DNA from: Candidatus Omnitrophota bacterium
GTDB lineage: Bacteria > Omnitrophota > Gorgyraeia > Zapsychrales > Fredricksoniimonadaceae
Direction of reading: 5' to 3'
Length of the DNA stretch: 48,596 nucleotides
NCBI GenBank assembly: GCA_013285735.1
Contig: JABDGZ010000001.1
Span: 73,721 to 122,316, forward strand
The position numbers and the translations under genes are program-made. The stretch's first letter is position 1, and each line of letters starts with the position of its first letter. The notes below the pieces were generated by a model that was given only the letters and a program-made list of their open reading frames with translations, ran no database searches and was not told the DNA's origin. Of this stretch, positions 28,301-40,300 are shown one piece after another.

Positions 28301-31300
28301 AAATATACCGCTGGTTTCAGTCAAGGAACCCTGGCCATGATTACCGATGTGCCGACAGAGGAAGAGGCCCCGGTTAAGGGCTATAAGAGATTTGGCATAT
28401 TGAAGGAAGGTGTATTTCCTAAATTTGAAAAGGTAAAGGCCCAGGCTCGGGTAGTACTTAACGGTCCTAAAGGACCGACCACCACTATTTATAACCCCAA
28501 CGATGTACCTGTTACTTTAAAATCAGGCATTGTACTGGAGCCAGGTGAAATTTATGCACCACGCGAGCAGAAAATTTATGGTACCTTAACCGGCCCGGAA
28601 CGCGTTGATGCAGCTAGACCTTGGGGTTATGATCCAGCACATCCCAAGGCTGCCCTGCTTCTTAATGCTCGTGGGAAAAGTGTACGGGCAAATTATATTT
28701 CCCCAGATACCGTTGAGGTTGAATCAGAACCATACAGCATGAACGGATTATCTGTCCCCGTTGTTTTTGTCGCTAAAGAAGAAAAGGACAAAGACGGCAA
28801 AACAACATTCCGCGTGATTGGCCGAAAGATTGCTTTTGCCCCTGGCAGTGTTGAGAGGTCAGAAATTCCAAATGTGGGCGACTTTATCAGAAGCGGTCTT
28901 TTAGAAGAAGTCCCAGGCGACTCAAATCGGTTACGTTTAAATCGAAATGGTGTAGGACCTATTACCCGACCCGCCGGATTGTCAGACGATGTTTGGAATA
29001 AATTGGTAATGACCCCCAGCGATTTTGTAATTAAAAAGTTGGGCGAAACTGATCTAAACCCTGTTTGGGAAAACGACGATTTTATTGTGGAATTAGCTGT
29101 TCCGGAAACCGGCGATTTGTATGTGGCAGTGCTCACGGGTTCAGATACGAGCAGGATCAAGGCCCTGTTTAAAGTTAACGCCGGGCAGGCTGATCTTACT
29201 GAAGACAATAAAAAGTTTGAATTGATTGCCCAAAATGTGGTGAATGGCAGTGTTACGCACAATTTAGCTGAATTTGGAGAGAACTCCGGAACAAATTTGG
29301 TTGCCAGTTTTAAATTGGAAACATCATCAACGGGTGAGATCAATCTGGTTTTAACAGATATCACGATTGTGGGAAGTGCTGCAGCCTTTGACACTGAGGA
29401 GAAGATCATTGAGGCAGTGGCGCTATTGATGCACAGCCTTATTGGCGGCGACAAGAATAAGCTGCGCAGTCTTAATAAGATCCTGATGGATGCTTATTTA
29501 AAATCTTCCAGTCCAACTGTTCCCAAAATTACCCAGTGGGTAGTTGATTATTTGACGGCAGCAGGCATAACAGTGACGGAAAGTAAACAGAAAGAATTAG
29601 AAGGGCTTATTGGACGTACCCTTGGTAAGGTCAATATTTTGAGCAAAGTGGAAATGCAGGCAGTAGCAGCAAAAATAGCAAAGAATCTTCCTTCAGGCAC
29701 CTTTGTAGATCAAACTGATCTTGATAATTTTGAAACCGCGGTGATCGGGTTTGTAGACAGGTTAATCGCCGAAAGGGAAAATTTTGCCACGGCAGCGTGG
29801 AATATTATTCAGCTAAAAAGGATGAAAAATAAGGTAGCTGATCAGGACACGATTAATAAAATCATAAGAGCATACGATGCGCTAGTCAAGGCCAACGAAG
29901 GAGACAGAGTTGCTTTTGAGGGCGCATTGAAAGATAGACAGAAAACCAAGTTAGAGAAAATCCTCGCAATGGGGCTGGAAAAAGCGATTGAGCTGGGATT
30001 AGTGACAAGGCTTGATCCGACACTTGAATCTGGAGCTCGAGGGATCGTAGACGGCAATACAGTTACGGTCGCAGGCGTTGAGCTGGATTTAAGTGTTCTG
30101 ATGAAGGATAAAAATGTGTTCTTTATCCAGATTCCTAACACCATTTTGAATTTCATTTGGCCATTCGGGAAATTTAAAAATTCTCCTAACGCGACTATTG
30201 TAGGCAATAATATTTTTGTCTTTGCCGCGAACAAGAATGCGATAACCCGCGAGTTATTAGCCGAGATGATCGTCCACGAATTGGTGGAGGTTAAAGCTCA
30301 ACGGGTCATGACAGATTCAGAAGCACACGTATTTGCCCAGGCGAAGGCACAAGAGTTGATCCAGCAGTATCGTGAGGAACAGGCAAGAAATTCGGATAGA
30401 GCCCGTGATGAAGCTCGACAGGCGCAAGAAGTCATTAATTCTATGCGCCAAGAAAAGACGCCAGCATCAGCCTTCAGTAAACTTTTCACCTGGTTTATTC
30501 CACAAGTCAGGTCAATGCCAAGAGTTCAGGACAAGCCGAGCGTCTCTGGCCGCAGACAGCCGGTTGTACAGATGAATGCATGGGTCACGTTCTTTGCAGG
30601 GGCATTGGTGTTAATGTGGTCAGCGTTAGTTGCCAGCCCAAGCATGACCCAGAACGGTGCAAGGAATTATGGTCAGCCGCGTACGGTGCAAGGTAATCTG
30701 CCTGCAAACAGTAGAGCCAATATTCAAGTCCAGACCTTTGCCGCGCGCCGTGAACAGGCAACTGTACCGCAGAAAGGTGCTCCGTTCCGTAATAATAACG
30801 GCGGCACAACAGGCCCAGGCAGACAACAAGGCACAGTGCCTCCTGCTGGACCTAATGTACCAGCTGCTCCAGCACCTGTGAACCCGAATCCTAATCCGAA
30901 TCCAAACCCTGGTCCTAATCCAGTGCCGCCAACGAATGGTCCTGGCGGTCATGGCTTTGGTACGCCTCCGACGCCTGTGGTACAACCTGTAGTATTGCGG
31001 TTCAATACGGATAATGACAGCGCTGTCAAGATAGCTTTGAACATCTATGCAGGAACTGTAGGCAATGTTAATAGTTTAATGATTGTCAATAAGCAGATAT
31101 TCTCACCGGGTCGTATGTTCTCTGTCATCCTTTTCCCGAAGGATCAGACAGATGAAATCGCAGGACAAGGGAAAAATAGCGAAGTAGTTGTAATTATTGT
31201 AGTTGTGTCAAATAGCACCGTTTTAAGTGAAAATGCAGAAAACGGCTTAGCGCGAGCTACGTCCGGTAATAACGAAGCAGTCAGCACAGGTAAGACAAGC

Positions 31301-34300
31301 AGTACAGTAGTAAGCAGCACTGAAGCAAGAAGCAATGCAGTTATAAGCGTAGTTGTTAATAATGAAGTTGGCATAAGTAAGATAGGTTATACCCGTTCTG
31401 TTAACGGCAGCAACAATACCGTTAATGCAGGAAATGAAACAAGCAGCAGCAACCGTGCGGTGAGCAGGGTTGTTATAAGCGTTAGCAACAGCAATACAGG
31501 TCACGGACAGAAAACTGTCTTGATCAGTGGTTTAGGAAGTGTGTCTCAAGAAGTCAGAAGCATCAGTAATACTCGTTCTCTTGGTTTCTCAAGAACAATT
31601 GGGAATACCAAAATTGAATTTGAGATTAGCGTGTCTAACCTGAATCATAGAGGTATAAGCGCCCGCAAGGGTGGCGACGTAGACGCTCATACATATAGCA
31701 TAAGATTTACCAAAGGTTCATGGATTGTGTCCGATGATCGCGGCAATCCGGAAGGTTCCAAGACTCCGGCTAGAAGCGAAGAATCGAAGACGCAAAAAGT
31801 GTTTGTTCCAAAGACAAACACCATTACAACCACGGTTGGTTCGTCCGTCCAAAACGGAGCAGAAACTAACAGTGGAAAGACTGTTGCCTCTGTAGCCGTT
31901 GTAAGCCCAGCTTCAATCCAAGGCTTCCTCAAAGCAGCTGTTAAGTCCTTAATAGACTATATCCAAGCACAAAGCTGGCTCATCTGGTTCGCGATACTTT
32001 CAGTTTTAGGGGCTATCGTTGCCTTAGCCCGCAAGGCAAGTTCTGGCAGGAAATTCGTCCTCATCGGTTTAGTATCCGCCATATTCTTGGCAGGTTCAGC
32101 ACTCCCAGCTTCAGCTCAAACATCAACTCAAAAAACCACACCTGTATTAACAAAGTTGGAACAGCGTGCGATAGCTGCAGACAATGGATTAAGAGATAGG
32201 GAACATGATCCTAAGTTACCAATTGTTAACATCATGGATCATCTTGATGCCAAAGAAGGCACTGGTAACAGGCTCATTGGCAGGGTCTTAAATAGTGATG
32301 GTAGCTATCACTTTGTCGTAGCTAAAGCTAGGCTCGAAGATAGCAAGGATCTCGGGTCCAATCCTTCCACAGATATTGTCCCAGAAATTGTCAATAAGCG
32401 TCTTGTTCGTTTCTCAACAACCGTAGAAAATCCTTTGATAATGATGGTTGATCCACTAGCGGTAAGTGATCCTAATGTTGGGCTGAACGATTATAATATG
32501 GGGAAGAATGTTAAGGCCCTTTTAAAGAATCAAAATATCTGGTTCGTCGATGTCTATCAACGCTACATTTCTCCTAATGATGATCAGGCAAAGATTGACC
32601 GCGAGAGTTTATCAGATTATGGCCAGACCAAATTAGCCCTCAAAGAAAAAACAGAGAGCATTAACAATGCAGAACAGGGCCCAGAGTCAGCCGTAGACCT
32701 GCTTAAAGCAATAATGCCTGCCATCCAAGGGACACCGTTTGATCCGAACAGTTCAAATCCTTTGATCCGGATTGTCCCTTCAAGCAACGGCGGCCCGGAT
32801 ACATTAGTACTTCAGGACAATGTTCAGCTTATCAGTGATTTAGGCCCAGGGTATAAATATGCAGCTGGCGATGACGTTGAAAAAATAAAATATACCGTAA
32901 AGAATCCTAAAGAAGCAGTTTCAAAGGCCACCATAGAAGATTTGAAGAAATTATATCCTGGCCTGAAAGAGGATGTTTTGAATAAGCTTTGGAAAATTGT
33001 TCAACCGCTTATTGAAGCCAGAGGATCTAAAACAGGATTACAGATTAAGGATGGAAAGTTACAGAATACGAAGAGTGCGTTCTTCTCAACCAATGATCGC
33101 AGGAATAACGGAAAGGGCCGAGTTAGTTCACCAGTTTTTGGTTATCCTCAAGGCGCTCATAATGAAGGTTTTGGTACGGTTTGGAATCCTAATCTTTTCC
33201 GCAGCGCCTGGGGCTTTAACCTAGGCTTTAATATCCCTGGTGCGGACATGATTACAGATAATCAGATACTTCAAACAGCTGGCCACAAGGGCAGACTTTC
33301 CGACTTTAGCAGCATCCCGACGGTTGGGATGATGGTTCTCTTTAATGACATCTTTACCCATATGAATAGCGCAGCATTGAAGGGCAAGCATATGGGGACT
33401 AATTCCGTACTTGTTGATGCCAGAGGTGCTTGGTATCAACGATTATTAGCTGCCCTCACTGTTGACAGAAAATCACTTTATGGAGCTGACAGCAATTATA
33501 GATTCACACAAACGTTTTCAATTAATTTGGGACTCGCTGAAACAGCTAATGTTATCTCCATAGATACATTGATCAATAAACCGTATGAGCCGTATAGGGC
33601 AACCGGCAAAATGGCCACGATGTGGGGTCCTCTTGAAGTCACGTTCTTTGGTCAGGCCTTCCAGGGCATTGATGGCAAGATCTATGTTGTCTTTGAACAC
33701 GAATTACCCAAAGATCCTGCAGCTATCGCGAAAATGGCAGAGTTTATTGATCCAGCATCTGCCAAGGCGTATGAAAAATTAGCTAACGATGGTTTCGGCT
33801 ATGCTGTTGGTTATACCGTTGATCCTAAGAATTCGAATAAGATTGAATACAAATTCCTTTCACTCCGCAAGCCCAATGAATTTGTTAATGATAGGCAGTA
33901 TGTAGTCATTTCCAATAAGACTGCCCAAGCTCAAGCACATGCCTTAAAAGATGATGGCCATACCTTGATGGTGGGTATTTATCCTGACGGCAGGGTCGTG
34001 AAATACGATGCCAAACATGTTCCTGCAGTCGGTGAAGGAGAAGGGAATCTGCCAGGCGGGGAAGTATTATTAGTTACAGAACGCGGCGCCTGGGTGGAAT
34101 ATTGGCTGCATCATCCTATACCGACCGATGGCCGTGACCACATTGATTTGGTTGTTCCCCAAGAAGGTAAGGGTCAATCAAAGACTATTCACCTGAGGGT
34201 TCCTAAAGCAGATGAAGATATCCCGGTTGGCCGCACCATTACTCACGATGGCAAGACAATCATGTATTTCTTCAAGAATGAAGCAGGCAAGTTCTACGTC

Positions 34301-37300
34301 GAAACCATGAGCTATTCCCTCAATAGCCCCAAGGTTAAGTATGGCGCTAATTATATTGACCCAACAGCTGAAAAAGGTGTGCTCCAATGGTTATTGGATA
34401 CGCATACAGGCGATCTTACCCCTATGCGCGACGGCAATATTCCAGAGACACATGATGTACGGTATTTGATTTACCCTGACAATGCCAGCAGTTCTACTGC
34501 TTCAACACCGACGACTACGGCTCCAGGTGCTGATCAAAACGGTGGTGATAAAGATCCTTATTTCAGAGGGAAGAGTGTTCATAGTATCGATGATATGCCC
34601 GCCCAAGTAAGAAGCTTTATTAATATGCTGCTTAAATCCAGAGGATCCTTGTCATCGTTTAAGGGTGTGGGTGCAAGCGCAGAGCCAATCACCGTCACCT
34701 TGCCAACGACAGCAGACGGTAAAATTGTTATCGCCGGAGCAGAACTTAAGGCCATCGGTCTTAAGGGAGATAAAGGATTAGGTACCAAAATCTTATTTGG
34801 CCAAAAGCCAATCGCGGTTGATCTTCCTGCAGGAACTAGCGATGCTGTCATCGCTGATAAAATTGCCGCAGAGTTCCCAACACTTGGCGATCTCTTTGAT
34901 AAGGTCGGAACCACAACAAATATCCGTCCAGGTTCTGATCCCGATACCCTGATCGTCGCGACACCTTACGGGGACAAGAAATTAAATCGCAAAGACATGG
35001 TCATGCAAGATGCTAGACACTATGTCATTGGAACATTTAATCCAGGTAGCAAGGCAATAGAAAATCGTCTGAAAGGTTTGCGGGCTGCTGCCCTGGTTGG
35101 AGGCAAAACACCGTGGTCACCTGAGGAGATCTTTAATCATATTTATGTTATTAAGGATGTTTTTGCAAGCTTTAAGGATGGCGTTGAAATCTTCTATCAC
35201 GGCAAGGTGGATGGCCCTGTCATAGAATTCCATTCCTTGAAACCGGATACCGATCCTAATGGCCCAACAGAATTAGATGTACTTTCACAGACCTACTTCT
35301 TCTATGTAAGTGCTAAGGACGGCAGGGTGGTAGCTTTAAGCGCTAAAGATGCCTGGGGCTTGTATTTAAATAATTATCAACCCAAGGGCACGATCCCGTC
35401 AATCCTGTCAATCCCAACAGATTTAGGAAACGGCGATGTTGAGAATGTATTGTACGTGGTCGAAAATGGAAAGATGCAGAAACTCGCTCTTTCACAAGAG
35501 TACATCAACAATAAATACAAATTCTACAATGACCCGAGTATGGGTGTTGATACAAGCGAAATAGGCAAACATTTCGTCGTTATCTTAAAGAGCTATTTGG
35601 GATTAACTGATCAAGGTGTCTTTGTCGATGCTTCAAGATTGCCTGAGTTCTTCAATGGGAACAAAAATGTTAAGCAAATCATCGTGGTTGATGAAGACGG
35701 AAAGACAACAGCCTATGTCTATGGTCAAAAAGGCAAGCTGGCAGACGCTGAGAATGAAACAGTTAAAGACCACAAGATTTATAAATTGAATGATTTTGCA
35801 CAAGGCAATCGCAATTCAGTTGCCTGGAATGAAATACTTAAAACGATTACCCGTGGTGATAAGACCTTTGAACTTATCGCAAGGCACAATGCCTTAACCG
35901 GTAAGGTCGAACGGATCATGCTTCTTAATATGACAAAGGGTGACAAACATTTTGGAGAAGCAGAAAATCTCTATAAGTTTGAGAAGCCAATACCGGTCGG
36001 TAATTTCAAGAATATCATTGGCACCATTGCCTTACCAAACCCCAATGATATTACCCATTCAAAGGTATATTACTATAGTGATACCGACGTCATCGTTAAC
36101 ATCGATGGAACTCCTTATGAAGCAAACATCAGTGACAAGCCTGTTGCCTTGGCTCATACCCTTGATGTGATTACATTTAACGGCGGCTTGATCACCCTTA
36201 CCGAACTTGCTCCTGTTGATGGCCCGGCACGCATAATCGGTACGGATGAAGAGGGTAAGGAAGTATTGAATTTCACACCATTTTTAAATCCTGTACAAGT
36301 TGGTGCTGAAAAAGCAATAGGAGTAGTCTCCTACAAGGATGCCAAGGATCCCACAAAGGCTCATTTAAATTACTATAATGCTAAACATCAGATTTTAGGT
36401 CATTACGGTGACGATGTTCCTGTGAGAAATATGCCTTACAGGGGTATCACTATCCCTATCCGCAAGACCGTTCCAGACAATGGTCCTGTCCGTTTATATG
36501 GTCTTGATAAGAAGGGGAATGAAGTATTGCATCGCCGTTCTTTAGATAAACCCGAAACAATTGGTAAAGGGAAAAATAAAATAACAGTGGTTGCAAAGAT
36601 TAGCATTCAAGATCCTAAGAACAGGGTCAAGGCAAATGTGTATAACGAGAATAAAAAAGGCGATTGGCTTAGCAAGAACAATCTTAAGTTCGTAGATGGA
36701 AAGAATGATCATCCGGTCAACACCTATGATGATCTTGGCCGTTCAATGTATAGAAATATTCCACTCGCCGTGGTTAGGGACAATGATGCTGATCGCACCT
36801 TCGGTGCAAACCCGCAAGGCCTGGAAGCAGGCACCTTCTATTTCTTTACCAAAAATAACCCCAATTATCATCGTTTCGGAGGCAGGGTCGTGGGTGCGGT
36901 TTTATTCGTTAATGAAGATAAAAGCGCCGATGGTTATTTCTTTGACAGGGCAGTCAACAAAACCACCCACGAAGTCACCTTCAATATCCTTAACCGTGAC
37001 GGCAGCTCTGCTGCAAACGGCCACGAGCTTCCTGTAATTCATATCAATAATACAGTTGCCTTTGCCGTTCCAGCTGACCATCGCCTAGGCGGCATACCAC
37101 AGTTCGGGACAGGCGAAGATATGGGTGTAGGGTTGCACTTCCTTAAGTATCATTTTGGTACGTACAAAGGCAAAGAAAATGTTCTATTAACAAGTGATGA
37201 CCAACCTATTGGCTATCCTAACGATGATTACAACACACCTATTACCTACCTTGGCCGCAATATCGCACCAATGTGGAAGGTTCATAATACCGCAACTGGC

Positions 37301-40300
37301 ATGTTGGACTTCATTTCAAATACGCCAAATTCGAATGCCATTGGCGAAAAGGTACATGTAGGTGCACTCGTAGATGCTCCTCGTGGGAACCAAGAACATG
37401 TGTTGCAGACACCAGACCACAAGTACGCTGTTGGTTATCCTAACAATGATTACAATACGCCGATAACTTATAATAATCAAAATATCGGACCGATGTGGAA
37501 GGTCCATAATACCGCAACTGGCATGTTGGACTTCATTTCAAATACGCCAAATTCGAATGCCATTGGCGAAAAGGTACATGTAGGTGCACTCGTAGATGCT
37601 CCTCGTGGGAACCAAGAACATGTGTTGCAGACACCAGACCACAAGTACGCTGTTGGTTATCCTAACAATGATTACAATACGCCGATAACTTATAATAATC
37701 AAAATATCGGACCGATGTGGAAGGTCCATAATACCGCAACTGGCATGTTGGACTTCATTTCAAATACGCCAAATTCGAATGCCATTGGCGAAAAGGTACA
37801 TGTAGGTGCACTCGTAGATGCTCCTCGTGGGAACCAAGAACATGTGTTGCAGACACCAGACCACAAGTACGCTGTTGGTTATCCTAACAATAATTACGAT
37901 ACGCCGATAACCTATCAGGGGCATGATATCAAACCTATGTTTAAGCTTCCGGGTAGCAATGTAATAGATTTTGACACCGAAGCCCAAGCCTTCAACCTCT
38001 TCCTTCAAGGCAAGATTCGCTATGGTAATGATTATGTTATTGATCCACAGACGCATATGCCCAAACTGAATAATAAGGGCAAGAAGATGAGGATCTTGGT
38101 TAATGATTATGGCAATGTGGGCGTGCCTAAGGGTTTCAACGGATTCAGCAATACTTCAAGTCTCTTGGATATGTATACGGTCATAAGCAAGGTCAATGGC
38201 CAAGATAGATACGTCTTTATTCGTCCTAATCAATTGATTAATTACATGACAAGGGCTAATTATTCCAAGATTGTCAAGTTTGATGCTGATGGCGTGGTCA
38301 TTGCCTACATAGATTTACATCCTGTCGATGGCGGGAAACCTATTATTAAGGAATCTAACGGCCATGAAGGTTTCAATACCTATCCTATTGATCCTAAGAC
38401 CGGCCATATTGACAGGGTACGTACAGTAGGCCATGTAGCCATAGTAAAAACCTTGGATGTCCCGTATCCCTATCAAAGAATACATAAGCCAATGAAGGTT
38501 GATGTGCATGTAACTTATGACGTCAATAATCACCCCACCAAAGCTCTTGGTATCATTAAAGAATCATTTGAAAAGAATCCCCAAGGGGAAGATAGTATGA
38601 AGGGTGTTGAATATATTGAATTCTACCCCACCGTTGATCCAGCTACCGGACGGGTGTCGGGTGGAAAGGCTATTGTTGGAGAGAAAAACACAGGACGCCT
38701 GCGGATTGTACGTCCTTTTGGTCCAAATTGGGAAATTGATTGGAATGATAGTCACATCATTGAGAGGGTTGCCTATAATAATCCTGTAACACCTAGAATA
38801 AATATTTCAGCCCCCAGCCATTCTTTAGTTGCCATGAATGACCTTCCCAAATCTGATCCATCAGGATTATGGGGCTTGTTCCTGTCCTTAGGTAGCATTG
38901 TTGTGGTGGGTAAAGGTAAAACAGCTAAAGAATTAAAAGAAGAGGCTGAAAAAGCTGAACAAGAGGCAAGAGAGTTAAGAGAAAAAACATCCCGATTAGT
39001 AGCGTCAGCCGCAAAAATACATGAAGAAGCAGAAAAAGCAGCAAAAGAAATGGAAGAAAAAGCGGTTGAGGGCACGAAGGAAGAAAAAGAAGCAGCAAAA
39101 GCGGCAGCAACTCAATTGAGAGAACTGGCAAAATTGGCCAGCGAAGAAAAAGTCGCTGCCGCAGCGGAAATGAAACAAAAAGCTATTGAAGCAAGAACAA
39201 AAGCAAACGTAGCTATAAAGGAAGCAAGATCAGCAGAATTAAAAGAAAAAGCAGGTGAAATCCAAAAGAAGGTATCAGCACGGGCCAGAACAGTAAAGAT
39301 AGTAATAGGTATTGTACTGGCAGTGGTCATAGCGCTTGTTCTAAGATTCGGTCATTTTAATACAAAGGCAGTTAAATCTGCACCAGGCAATAAGCCCGCA
39401 GCGGCTCAACAGGCAGCAGCATCGACGACATCAGCCAAGGTTGTGCCAACAGCTGAAGCTTCATCGAGAAACGCCAATGATGCCACGACCTTGATCGCTG
39501 GCAAACCATCTCGCGGTACGACATGGGATCATGAAGTGGTTACACCGGAGATGGTGCCATACATTCCTGGCGAAGATTCGTACATCTATAAGCCATTTTC
39601 TTTTGAAATAGCTAAAAAGATAGATGAAGTTGGCAGGTTAAAGATTGCGAAAATAGGAATTGGTTTTGACGATCCTTCCTGGGGCATGGATCATGCGTTT
39701 TGGGGCGAGGCTGTTCCTACTGTTGGCAGTGAATATCGTTTCTCTTTGATGGATCCTGATTTCGACCAGAAGATTGCCAGTTACGCCACCAAATTAAATG
39801 CTATTTTCCACGGCAAGGTCAAGATTATCTTTGTCTTGATGAACGAAGCCAATCTTGATGGAAATTATAATGTGTGGAGAACCAACTGGAATAAAAGTCA
39901 TACAACACAGGCTCCTGATTTATTCACCTTGCTTAAAAATAGGGCCGACGAAATCCGCGCTCTAAATTTAGGCAGCAATATCTTTGTGGGAACAGTCTTA
40001 GGCGATACCGGTGCAAGACTTTCTGACGACTTAGCCCATGCTTTTACAGCACATCTTGATTATGTCGGTATTAATTATTATCGTCATAACGATGATTTGA
40101 AACCAGCTACGCCAACTACCTTGCGTCCTGGAATTATCGCAGAAGCGACCACTAAAGCAGGCGGTGTTCATATACCGGTTTTCATTTCCGAAGCAGGAGA
40201 ACCTTCTTTTGATCCTTCAGTAGCAAAAAATTCTCCAGCTGGTGAAGAGACCCAGAAAAACGCCGATCTTGCTGAGCTAGCTAATGCCGATAAAATGGGA

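Noticed and set aside
28693-29454. Minus-strand open frame of 253 codons, the longest outside the main frame
   Set aside because: It lies fully opposite the giant frame, its product has no recognisable domain, and it has the low-complexity Ser/Leu look of an antisense shadow.
30560-32130. Internal gene starts at ATG codons near membrane segments (for example the Met codon in MNAWVTFF)
   Set aside because: The frame is open upstream with no stop, and no clear terminator or promoter is seen, so separate genes are not supported; the segments are reported as internal signal-like spans instead.
37316-38056. Three similar minus-strand open frames at 222-bp spacing
   Set aside because: They mirror the 222-bp repeat on the coding strand and carry no signal of their own.
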